24,327 nt of DNA from Nemertoderma westbladi (Eukaryota > Xenacoelomorpha > Nemertodermatida > Nemertodermatidae): contig JAUCBJ010003617.1 in NCBI GenBank assembly GCA_032718475.1, forward strand, positions 1 to 24,327. Direction: 5' to 3'. Made by a program: the position numbers and the translations under genes. The notes beneath the pieces are model-generated. The model had not been told where the DNA came from. It did not search any database and saw only the letters and a list, made by a program, of their open reading frames with translations. Every line of letters starts with the position of its first letter. The stretch's first letter is position 1. Positions 8,744-17,545 of the stretch are shown here, piece by piece.

Positions 8744-10175
8744 GGCACCACTGTGGAGTGGGTCACCATTTTAATTTTTTTTTATTGTGTATTTTAACCG
8801 ATATTATAAGTGTACTAAGTTTATTTAAATCTTGTTTCCAACTACAACACAATTCTAGAACGTTTATATTCATTTCATATTTTAAAGATTCATTTGTGTT
8901 TTTTGACATTATGAGTACAAACATTCAAAGACATTTATATTCGAGACAGTCCACTGATTTAAATATTATAGAAATTTCCCAAAATTTAAAAGATGAGGGG
9001 AGTGCGATAACATTTGCACAATCCTGTGGCCTGTTACCCATACCCACTAGTAAAAGTTCTTGCAAACATGTTGGTTGTAGCTACTCTGCCCACATTTTTA
9101 GACGTACAAAACACGGAGGTACTTGTCTAATGTGGCGTTGCAAAGGGCCACAAAGACACCAATTATCGGCAAGAAACGGGACGTGGTTTGGTGCATCTAA
9201 ACTACTAGTATCCCAGATTCTATGGATTACGTTTATGTTTCTTCAAGACATTACTTTGAACACAGCACACCTGATGCTCAATGGAATGATCGGAGGAATC
9301 AACGACCATACATTCGTTGATTGGCATAATTTCATTCGGGAACTAATGAATAGTGACATGCATAACGCTGAGCCAATTGGGGGAGTTGGGATGACAGTCC
9401 AGATCGACGAATCGATCTTTCGCGGTAAGCGTAAGTATAATCGTGGGAGGAAGCTGCTCGGGGATGTAACAAGAAGGAGAAAGATCTACAATAAACGAGT
9501 CAAAAAGATCTACAATAAACGAGTCGGTCAATTCAATACATCGGCAAGGAATTATGGTAAACGGGTAAATGGACCGTGGATTTTCGGAATTGTATGTAAA
9601 TCCCCAGGTGGCCAAGTGGATGTCCGATTGTTTTCTGTTCAACGTCGAAACATGCTGACCTTACGCCCAATAGTGGAAGCCAACGTTAAAGGAGGGACCC
9701 TAATCCATAGTGACGAGTGGGCCGCTTACTGTGGTAAGACTGTGGGAATCACTAGCAAGACAAGGCCATGGAGGGCCCTCGATGGCAGCGGCAAGTATTT
9801 ACACGAAAGTGTGAACCATAGTATCAAAGGCAAAGGCCGATTTGTGAACGTTGTCACGGGCGCCCATACGCAGCGGATTGAAGGAATATGGTCCCACGCC
9901 AAAACAACGATCATGAGGAAAAAGAGGGGAACGAAGAACTTGTTGCTCGAAAACCATCTCGCCGAGTTTCGTTGGAGGATGCTGCACAAAGTTTCTCCAT
10001 TTACTGATTTAATCGATTTAATCAAGAAATCATTCCCTACACAGTGACTCAAGCAACATTTCAAATTCACTTATTCTAATAAACAAAACTAATGTTTATA
10101 GTGTGTGTAAAAAATAGTAAATATATAATTGTATAAAATTAAAAAATAAATGGTGACCCACTCCACAGTGGTGCC
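8744..10175 (+). mobile_element. Complete Merlin-family DNA transposon (1,432 bp)
   Basis: The element has perfect 28-bp terminal inverted repeats at 8744-8771 and 10148-10175, starting GGCACCACTGTGGAGTGGGT. Perfect 9-bp target-site duplications (CATGAGGTT) lie on both sides. One uninterrupted transposase gene fills most of the interior. Merlin elements are eukaryotic relatives of the bacterial IS1016/IS1595 group, and all three hallmarks match. The identical ends, identical duplications and open gene suggest a recent insertion. It has landed in a member of the local AT-rich repeat family: an unoccupied relative of the target, ATCATGAGGTTT, is present at 12239-12251. Confidence 0.95.
8911..10047 (+). 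CDS. Merlin transposase (ISXO2/IS1595-like DDE)
   Basis: This 378-residue protein should bind the element's terminal repeats and catalyse cut-and-paste transposition. A zinc-ribbon-like cluster C51-x4-C56 and C72-x4-C77 lies near the N-terminus. The catalytic core shows D166 in VQIDESIF, D268 in LIHSDEWAAY and E324 in RIEGIWSHAK, the DDE triad of ISXO2-like transposases. I chose the ATG at 8911. The frame is open back to 8758, but it has only a GTG there and the extra sequence is hydrophobic and overlaps the terminal repeat. A 24-bp tandem duplication repeats KIYNKRV within residues 191-205, in the loop between the first two catalytic aspartates. It keeps the frame, but could alter the fold. 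No stop or frameshift is present. Confidence 0.93.
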   Translation: MSTNIQRHLYSRQSTDLNIIEISQNLKDEGSAITFAQSCGLLPIPTSKSSCKHVGCSYSAHIFRRTKHGGTCLMWRCKGPQRHQLSARNGTWFGASKLLVSQILWITFMFLQDITLNTAHLMLNGMIGGINDHTFVDWHNFIRELMNSDMHNAEPIGGVGMTVQIDESIFRGKRKYNRGRKLLGDVTRRRKIYNKRVKKIYNKRVGQFNTSARNYGKRVNGPWIFGIVCKSPGGQVDVRLFSVQRRNMLTLRPIVEANVKGGTLIHSDEWAAYCGKTVGITSKTRPWRALDGSGKYLHESVNHSIKGKGRFVNVVTGAHTQRIEGIWSHAKTTIMRKKRGTKNLLLENHLAEFRWRMLHKVSPFTDLIDLIKKSFPTQ

Positions 10176-10184
10176 CATGAGGTT
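10176..10184 (+). repeat. Target-site duplication of the Merlin element, right copy
   Basis: An exact copy of CATGAGGTT immediately after the right terminal repeat. The sequence then continues as the local AT-rich repeat (AAGATGGTAGCTAGTAATTTTGAT), as it does after the unoccupied site at 12242-12250. Confidence 0.93.
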
Positions 10185-11280
10185 TATATTTGACTTTCTA
10201 ACACTAAGATGGTAGCTAGTAATTTTGATTTAGTACTTTATATGGGAACAGTTCCGTATGCAGTCGCATTTTCTATAAGACTTTTACGAAATATATAGGC
10301 ATATTATATTATGACTAATCTAGAACTAAATTACCATCGTTGACTTCCTCACAACAATTTTCAAAAAAATGTTGTGTTCTAGAACACAATATTAACTAAT
10401 TTCTGAACAATTGCTAGCGCTAATACAAAATAAAGGTATATTTTTTAAATTAGCTATATGTTCTAGAACATTATATTTGTATTTTATTTATGTTCAAGAA
10501 TAGTATATTACTTTTCTATTGTAATAGAACTCTTCAACGTTGCCATTACTGTAACAATGATGTATGTTTTAAAAATGGGGTGCTATATGGAAATCTAGCC
10601 TAAAAAAAGTAAAAAAAACTAGCTTAAGTATAAAAATTGTGTTCTAGAACAAAAATATTTTTCAAAATTGATAGCCAAGACGTGTTCTATAATATTTGTA
10701 ATATACAGTATTAACAAAAACTAGCTAGTATAAAATGTTAATATTTAATAAATTATGTTTTTAAAAATTACTAGCTAGTCGATTAATTAATGTTCTAGAA
10801 CACAATATTGTTTTTGAAAAATGTTGCAATGAAGTCAGTTAGTTGTGGTGATATTACAGTACTATGCAAAAAGTACATCATTTAATTAATTAATATCAAA
10901 ATATCAAATGCGACTGCATAGGGAACTCCAGCTGTCTAGCCCTTTAGGACTATATTAGAGAGTGAAAAAATAAAAATTGAAAATTTCAACAAATATTGAC
11001 CAATTTTTAAATTGTGTAAATTGCTTTTATTGCAGTATTTATTAGCTACCATTAACTTTACTAGCTATCATCATAATTTAATTAAAAAATTTCAAAAATA
11101 TATAAAAAAATTATTTTCATGCTTTTTAAATACAAACCAGGCTTTTGTCTAAAAAGTGTTCTAGAACAAAAAATAATTGTTGTAGATAATTAATTTTTTC
11201 AAAATAATGTAGCTAACATGTTCTGGTACATTTCAAAAAAGGAAATCATCAAAAAAATAGCTAGTAGATAATATTTGGTG
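10185..11280. repeat. AT-rich local repeat tract with GTTCTAGAAC palindromes
   Basis: There is no gene. The tract carries five perfect GTTCTAGAAC sites (10376, 10460, 10641, 10792, 11158) and many CTAGCTAG sites. The segment 10452-10592 repeats 8348-8490. The segment 10638-10738 (GTTCTAGAACAAAAATATTT...GATAGCC...ACTAGCTAGTATAAA) matches two units near 14.6-14.8 kb. ATGCGACTGCAT at 10908 is an inverted copy of ATGCAGTCGCAT at 10258. The tract looks like a mosaic of one short-period repeat family. Confidence 0.7.
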
Positions 11281-11942
11281 GGGTGTGTACGCATACTGAA
11301 CGTGTACCCATTTTTACTACTGTAGGCCTTCTATTTTTTTTATTTTTTTTACCTGGAATTTTACCTATAATATCTAGGCCTATATATTAATTATCAGAAC
11401 AAAAAATACTAACAAAACTACTATCTCTAATAAAATTTGTAACAGAGAATAGATATGTCATGAATATAAAGTAAAACATTCTAGAAAATAACCTCTATAG
11501 TAAAAAATTTACTTAAACTCTAATAATTCAAAACAAATTGGTACCAAAATGCAGGAATGCCGTTTGCTTATTGTGCTACATGCCCAGATATTCTTAGTTC
11601 TCACTAGCCGAGGAATATATTTTTTATGTGGGGCGAGCCACGAAAGTAAGCGAGCTTAGCATATGGGTAACACTAACTTAATCGATGTTGATCTGTTATG
11701 TTCCAACTTTAAACGTTAATAACTCAGCCAATCTTCGATGAAATCTAACCAAACTTGGTACACATGTTGTTTGGCAAAAGTTAATAAATTTTGAATTGTT
11801 GAATTTGCGTGTGGCCTTCGAGAAGATAAGATAAATTCAGTTAATCTGTTAATTAAATGGATTAGGGTAAAAACAGCATTTTAAGACTGCCTTTTAATGG
11901 AAATTAATTATTTTACAGTATGAGATATAAATAATTATACTA
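11281..11942. other. Non-coding stretch with a repeat-end motif and LINE-tail-like sequence
   Basis: No gene is visible. GTGGGGCGAGCCACG near 11629-11645 resembles the repeat end at about 23405-23420 in reverse complement. The segment 11700-11770 (TTAATAACTCAGCC, ACCAAACTTGGTACACATG) looks like the 3' tail of an invertebrate LINE or SINE. Both statements rest on pattern recognition only. Confidence 0.35.
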
Positions 11943-12094
11943 TAATTATTGTCTCTTCGAGAACGGAATATAGGCCTACGGATATAATACCTGAAGCAAA
12001 TTAATACGAAGCAAATTATAGTTATACATGATTTATTTGCTTCAGGTATTATAGCCCTACATAGTATATTCCCTTCTCGAACAGACAATAATTA
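11943..12094. repeat. Foldback with about 60-bp arms
   Basis: The left arm 11943-12004 (TAATTATTGTCTCTTCGAGA...TACCTGAAGCAAATTAAT) pairs with 12031-12094 on the opposite strand with a few mismatches and small indels. A spacer of about 25 bases separates them. It is probably a small MITE. The short minus-strand frame that crosses it is not a gene. Confidence 0.7.
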
Positions 12095-12597
12095 GTTTAT
12101 CATTTATTCGAGCTTTTTGCTGAGGGTGGGTAAGAAATTAGTTACTTTCATGCGCTGAGTTTTGCTGTACAGTAGTGATTCGCATCGGTACACCTTTGTT
12201 ACCCATAGTTTGACAATTTTTTCATATAAAAAGGCTTTTATCATGAGGTTTTTTTTTCTATAACAAATATTTTACCTTCTGACAATAGGATGGTAGCTAA
12301 TAATTTTGATTTTGTGTTAGCTAGTACTTTTTTTTAGCTAGTGAAAAACATTAAATTTGAAAACATTTCATAATTGTTTTCTTGTGAAAATGGCTATTAT
12401 CAATTTTTTTTTTGTTCTCGAACAAATATTTTACCTTCTGTCAGTAAGATGGTAGCATAATAAGATGGAAATTTCATTTTGTGTTAGCTAGTACATTTTA
12501 TACGATATTAAAATAATAAAACTTATTTATAAAATCAAACACAACTGTGTGTCTGTGTGTTATAAGTTCTAGATTTAAAATACTACAGTTCTAAGGC
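12095..12597. repeat. AT-rich local repeat, two further copies including an empty Merlin site
   Basis: There is no gene. Two copies of the unit (GGCTTTTATCA..., ATTTTACCTTCTG, AAGATGGTAGC, TTGTGTTAGCTAGTAC) lie at about 12230-12325 and 12390-12497. The first contains CATGAGGTT at 12242-12250 without an insertion. It aligns on both sides with the flanks of the Merlin element, so it preserves the pre-insertion configuration in a paralogous copy. Confidence 0.65.
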
Positions 12598-12612
12598 CCC
12601 CCTCACACGGAG

Positions 12613-13064
12613 CAACTTGTTTCTGCAACTTGTTTCTGAAACTTGTTGCTGGACCCCCTCACACACAGAAACTTGTTGCTGCAACTTGTTTCCGAAACTT
12701 GTTTCTGTGTGTGAGGACTCCAGCAACAAGTTTCTGCAACTTGTTTCCGCAACTTATTTCTGTGTGTGAGTGAGTCCAGCAACAAGTTGCTGGAAGTTAT
12801 ATTCCCAGCAACTTTTTGAAAAACTTTTATTACATTCCATTTTGATACTAGCTAATATTAGATAATTTGAGTGATGTGATATTATATATAAATGACTGGA
12901 CATGTTAGCTATTTATTTGGAAATAATTGTTATTTTCTTCAGCAACAAGTTTCTGTGTGTGAGGGGGTCCAGCAACAAGTTGCTGAAACAAGTTGCAGCA
13001 ACAAGTTTCTGTGTGTGAGGGGGTCCAGCAACAAGTTTCAGAAACAAGTTGCAGAAACAAGTTG
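12613..13064. mobile_element. Foldback element built of CAACTTGTTTCTG-type repeats
   Basis: Positions 12613-12692 are an 80-bp inverted match to 12985-13064. The arms consist of short alternating modules (CAACTTGTTTCTG, AAACTTGTTGCTGG, CCCCCTCACACACAG). The right arm is also a direct tandem repeat with an exact 56-bp period, starting at 12940, 12996 and 13052. On the left the symmetry is preceded by GGCCCCCCTCACACGGAG, which has no partner on the right, so the right terminus seems truncated. The open frames across it are by-products of the repeat. It is probably a non-autonomous DNA transposon; the superfamily is not determined. Confidence 0.7.
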
Positions 13065-13079
13065 TCCTATAAGAAAAGT
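13065..13079 (+). repeat. 15-bp direct repeat, left copy, probable TSD
   Basis: TCCTATAAGAAAAGT recurs exactly at 14608-14622. The two copies bracket the reverse transcriptase element of the next entry. Confidence 0.7.
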
Positions 13080-13263
13080 CAAAAGATTAATTTTAATTTC
13101 AACAGATATGCTAAAAATAAAAATAAAAGATGTACTGTAGGGAGTCCAAAAACATTATGAAAACCTACATATCTATAGGGGGTACCGGAAGTCCTGCGCC
13201 GTCCTCAAGACCAAGTCCGCTTCACCACTTCATTCTAGAGCCTTGGATGCAGTGGGAAGCTCC

Positions 13264-14607
13264 TCAAAGAATTGCGAATTGGACCCGACGACGGACCCAC
13301 CCCATGACTGTGCTGTAGGGGTGCTGCCAGGAACGATGGAGTCGGTGAGCGATTATCCGCAGGATCTTATCCGCGTGGGGCGCCAGCACTCCATCACAGG
13401 ACGCAACGAAAGGAGCAAAGTCCTTCCGACGAGCCCAAGCCGCCTCGGCATACAACCTGATCTTCTGGTCTTCGGCAGACTCGATGACTGACATCGGGGT
13501 GCGACCCACGTATGACTCAGCGTCAAGGTTAACCAACCTAATATCAATCAACGCCTGAGTCTGTGGGTTGAAAACACCCCGAACCCCTAAATCACACCGA
13601 AGACCAGCTGTTACATCCGCGGCGCCTCGCTCGTTTAGCATCGGCTCCTGAATAACATTTCGAGGTCCTAATGCCAAGGCCGCTAAATCACCTACGACAT
13701 CGCGCACTTCATTGTGGCGTTGGATCACGAGGCCGCCTTTCTTGCAGTTTAGTCCATGATTGAGATCGAAAGCGGCCCTGGTGGAAGATCCTGGTGGAAG
13801 TCGGTTAAAGGGAGCGTGGATATCCAGCTGCTGGTCTTGTACTCAGCAGCACGTTCCACTACTCTATGGCGCTCCGGTGGCAATGGACCGACGATGTTGT
13901 TAAACCCCTCAACTTCCCTTTCTTTTTGGGCCGCTCGGGCAGACTTTTTAGCTTCCCTGACAGCCTGAGGCTGGCAAGGTGATCTGTTAGGGAAAATCCT
14001 GAATCTCCCTTGATGGCGCTGGAGAGGGGATGTGTGCCGGCCTCTGACACGGTGTACTGGGAGGCTGTCTCGGCTGTGGGGTCCCGGATCCCTAGACCTC
14101 CGTTGCTCGGTGACAGCCCGAACAAACTTCGTTCCAACTGGGTGATATCGCCTCCAATCACAGCTGGAAGGAAGCGGTCGGCGATGGCTTCCTCGAGCAC
14201 ATCAAACAAAGCGGAGCAGTTGGGGGTCACCCGCTGTAGATAGGCCCACTCCCTTTGCAGGGAGCAAGCCATGGCTGCGAATGCAGCGTGGGGCTGGGCC
14301 TCCGCCATCTCCGCCAAATGGTCAACCGACTTGACCGACTCGGCCACTTTGGCTTCCACGAAAACCTGCCGTTCTTCCTCCCCGCCAACAAAACCACCCA
14401 GGAATCGGCACCCTGTCACGATTTTGACCGGGCGGTCGCGGAACACCACCCTAGCCTCATCAACGAACTGTGGCGCTACTACAAGGTTGCACTTTGTGGG
14501 CTCAGGGAAGTAACCCACAGTGGGCCCAATGTGCAGCAGCTCCTCGAACCACTCCAGCAACTTAGCAAGTAAGGCTGCGGCCGCGGAATCGTCGGCGTAC
14601 CAGTTGG
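13264..14607 (-). pseudogene. 5'-truncated non-LTR-like reverse transcriptase with C-terminal endonuclease-like part
   Basis: Read on the minus strand, the element starts abruptly at the RT catalytic box (NWYADDSAAA, near 14590-14605). It continues with the RT thumb region (GYFPEPTKCNLVV, SLQREWAYLQRVTP, GGLGIRDPTAETASQ). After a frameshift around 13880-13930 a short segment in another frame reads SSWISTLPLTDFHQ. A second frame change near 13800, beside an 11-bp duplication (CCTGGTGGAAG), leads to HGLNCKKGGLVIQRHNEVRD. That resembles the zinc-binding motif before a restriction-like nuclease. LRCDL and ALIDIRL further on could be the nuclease acidic residues, and WQHPYSTVMGWVRRR closes the protein. 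The family appears to be the same as the fragment at 376-654. All upstream RT is missing, as expected for incomplete target-primed insertion. Confidence 0.75.
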
Positions 14608-14622
14608 TCCTATAAGAAAAGT
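14608..14622 (+). repeat. 15-bp direct repeat, right copy, probable TSD
   Basis: A second exact copy of TCCTATAAGAAAAGT. It lies directly at the 5' truncation point of the minus-strand element and continues into the AT-rich local repeat. Confidence 0.7.
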
Positions 14623-14800
14623 ATTTATCAAAATCGATAGTTAACATGTGTTCTATAACATTTATAAAAAAAATTTAAAAAACTAGCTAGTATAAATAAT
14701 AAAACATGTGTTCTGTAACAAAAATATTTATCAAAATTGATAGCTAGCACATCTTCTATAACATTTATAAAAATTAAAAAAACTTTGGAAAACTAGCTAG
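14618..14800 (+). repeat. Two tandem copies of an AT-rich local unit
   Basis: The order AAAGTATTTATCAAAATCGATAG, TGTTCTATAACATTTATAAAAA, AAAACTAGCTAGTATAAA occurs once from 14618 and again from about 14720. It matches 10638-10738, where the palindrome is GTTCTAGAAC; here it has decayed to GTTCTATAAC or GTTCTGTAAC. Confidence 0.65.
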
Positions 14801-15856
14801 TATAAAAAATCTGGTCAATGGGTACCCAAGGTGTACCAATGCCACGATTACCATCTCACATTCTTACGAAAGCTTTGTACTACTTGATAAGTGGGAAAAT
14901 CCACACAGACTGATAAGAAAATGACATAAGGAACAAAATCATTATGGAGTGAAATTTAAATTCGTTACGGTAGGTTTAATCTCTCCGAAATCAGTAGGCC
15001 TACAGTACAAAAATGGGGGTTAAGTTTAGCTACTTCCATCGCAGTTCCACATTGCGTAGCAGCGTTTTAAATAAATAGTTTTTTAGTACAATCAATAATT
15101 ACTAGCTAGTATAATCTCATAATATTTCACAATCTGGAATAAATTTATGGTTGAAGTATATATATTACCTCGAAAAATCTGGATTATATGGATATAATAC
15201 TGGTTTGTTGCCCCAGTAAACATGTAATGTGCATTAATTTGTATATAATAAATAGTAATTAACATTTTATATGTTGTTATTATTGTTATATATATATAAC
15301 ATATAATATTGTTATATGCAATTAACATATACATTAATGTGTAAACAAAAAGCGAGAATTAATGATAAACTTAAATATTATACAGCTGTAATCCCCATAT
15401 CCCATTCCATTATACTGTAGTTTTAATTAGTTTCTTATTGATTTAAGAAATGTGTTTTTAATTGATCTAAACGTAATTACTGTAAGTTATCAAAATCCCC
15501 TTTCACTCAATACTTCTTCCTCCATCATTCCTTGGCTTGCTTTCTATTACCTATAGTTGGGAACCAGACCAATCATCTCACCAATACTTGGCAATGGGTA
15601 ATTTCATCTATAGGACACGTTCGTGGGGCCTTCGCGCAGCACGAGGCCCAGTTATGAGATACAAATTAAAATTGAGCGACTGAATCACAAAATCAGTATT
15701 TGAGAAATTTAAATACACCGCCAATCAATCAAAGAAAGGAGGACAGTACGTGTTCAGCCCTTTTAATCTCCCCCCTCCCTCCCACCAACCAATACATAAC
15801 CGCGACATCTACCACCCACGGGGTGGAAGGGTAGCACAAACTTATTTCTAATCGCA
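14801..15856. other. Non-coding stretch; one copy of a repeat-end motif
   Basis: I see no gene. CACGTTCGTGGGG-C-CTTCGCGCAGCACG (28 bp with one variable base) at 15616-15643 recurs at 22803-22830. A TATATA-rich low-complexity stretch lies at 15240-15340. TGGGTACCCAAGGTGTACC at 14819 is an imperfect inverted match to sequence near 12188. The short minus-strand frame at 15092-15334 is AT-rich noise. Confidence 0.4.
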
Positions 15857-16146
15857 CGTTCAATATGTGAAGCCATGTGGTTTATTGGAATATAATAAAC
15901 GCAGTCACTTCATTATAAGCCTCATTGCGTTCGTCCTGTTTTGTATTTAAATATATTTCTTAAACGCAGGCTGACGATCTTTATAATAATAATAACTAGG
16001 GATGCGTTCAATATGTGAAGCCAGGTGGTTTATATAATAATATAGTCAACACAGTACTCGTCTTCATTATAAGCCTCGTTGTGCTCGTCCTGTTTTGTAT
16101 TTAAATATCTTTCCTAAACGCAGAATGACGATTTTTATAACTACCA
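15857..16146 (-). repeat. 148-bp tandem duplication abutting the truncated BEL/Pao pol
   Basis: Two direct copies begin CGTTCAATATGTGAAGCCA at 15857 and 16005. Each ends around GACGAT-TTTATAA, with moderate divergence in the middle. The second copy runs directly into the broken pol reading frame at about 16146. The unit does not occur in the region upstream of gag, so it is not demonstrably an LTR. It could be a remnant of the element's 3' end or an unrelated repeat that joined at the breakpoint. Confidence 0.65.
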
Positions 16147-17545
16147 ATTCGAAAGAAGCATCACAGAAGATATGAAAGTCTGTTCCATCCTTCTGGAAGT
16201 TTATGCAGCGAGGGATTGAGAACACTGCACTTGACTCAGATACCCAACGCGACCAACACTGCTGGAGTTCAAGAGGCAGTTTGTCATCCCAAGATTTTGT
16301 AAGAATCCAGGCCCGCTGAAGTAGTATACGTGCTTGAAGAACCCATGGGGCAACAATGCCTAGGGGGTCGTAGACCTGAGCCGAAATCTGTAGAATTTCC
16401 CGACGAGTAAATAGGGTAGGAGTTGGAAGATCTGAAGTGTTTACTGAAAGACTGTCGGTAATGGTATTCCAAGTAACCCCAAGAACTCTATCAGGGCAGT
16501 TAAGAACTTTAAGTGTCATACCAGCACCTGCAAGAATTTCTATAGCTGAGTGTAGAAACTCCAGGGCTGAATTATAATCAGGATTACTATGCATTATATC
16601 ATCACAGTAGAGACTGGCAGTGAGTAATCGAAAGAAGTCTAAGCTGGCATTCTCTTTAACATGTCCAAGAATTGTAGAGTGCAGCTCAAAAGGACTAGAA
16701 GTGAGTCCGAAAGGTGTGAAAATAAACTGATATGCTTTACCATCCCAGATAAACTTTGTCCATTGTCGATCATCAGGATCTAGTTCAATGTGGTGGAAAG
16801 CTGCAGCAACATCAGCAACCACAACATACTGATGAAGGCGGTAACGGAGCAGAACATCGACCAAAGAGGCCAATAAGTTGGGCCCTGGATCGAGACATGA
16901 GTTAAGACTGATACCTTTGGCATCCTGAGCAGAGCCATTAAAGACTACTCGACGTTTCTCTTTATGAATTGCAAGGTGGTGAGATAAGTAAAACCCAGTA
17001 TGCTGTGGAGTAGTTGCGAGTTCGATGACTCCATCAGCCTGAAGTTTAACCATCTTCTCATTATATATTGCCCAGTCATTAGGAGAGAGGCGGGCGAGAA
17101 GTCGTGGTTGTATAGCAGCAACTCTAGAGAAATTACATTGGGGCCTGCGATGTCCAATGAATGGAAGCTGCACTCGGTAGTGTGGTGGTCGATCAGGGGA
17201 CCGGGTGGGTGGGGGAAGTTCCAGAGGGGAAACATCCTGAACTCGAACGCCAACTGAGTCCAAATCCCATATTTGTTGAAGATCAGAGAGGTCACTAATG
17301 GCTAGAATTGGTGAGGGAGAGCCAACAGCACGTTGACTATAATAAGGTCCAGAAAAGATACGACCAAAGTAAGTCTCAACAACTATAGGACAATCTGAAT
17401 AGCCGACAGTGTGACCTGTAACGTTCCAAATTTGGTCGGCACCAATAATAAGAGCAATATCCCGTTCTCCACCATCAAAATTATCAGCCCAATGGCCGAA
17501 GTTAGCAATGGTGGGAGGCAGAGTGGAGAGATATTCTTGTCGCAT
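16146..17545 (-). pseudogene. BEL/Pao retrotransposon pol fragment: protease end, reverse transcriptase, start of RNase H
   Basis: In the minus-strand frame starting at 17545, residues 32-42 (LIIGADQIWNV) are the end of the retropepsin-like DUF1758 domain. The reverse transcriptase shows VVVADVAAAFHH with the catalytic D245, FGLTSSPFEL, and a YCDD box at 313-316 in place of the usual YVDD. The Pao signature YDPLGIVAPW lies at 392-401. GMTLKVLNCPDRVLGVTW is shorter than I expect between these blocks, so a small internal deletion is likely. RNase H begins with HIFCDAS (D462), then the similarity stops at about 16146, where a 148-bp repeat begins. Integrase and any 3' LTR are absent, so this copy cannot integrate. 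It once encoded the replication enzymes of an LTR retrotransposon. Confidence 0.88.

Noticed and set aside
8758-8910. Extension of the Merlin transposase to a GTG at 8758
   Set aside because: The extension starts inside the terminal inverted repeat, has no ATG and encodes a hydrophobic, low-complexity stretch. The ATG at 8911 gives the expected N-terminus.
9343-10070. Minus-strand frames opposite the Merlin transposase
   Set aside because: They are antisense shadows of the transposase gene without motifs of their own.
12603-13140. Open frames with CVRGSSNKFQKQVAETSC-type repeats on both strands
   Set aside because: They follow the inverted and tandem modules of the foldback element and have no independent support.
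13756-14572. Plus-strand frames across the reverse transcriptase remnant
   Set aside because: They are antisense to the minus-strand RT, whose motifs (YADD, GGLGI) are clear, and they have no domain of their own.
15857-16146. Long terminal repeats of the BEL/Pao element
   Set aside because: The two copies are adjacent to each other on the same side of pol, and no similar sequence was found upstream of gag.
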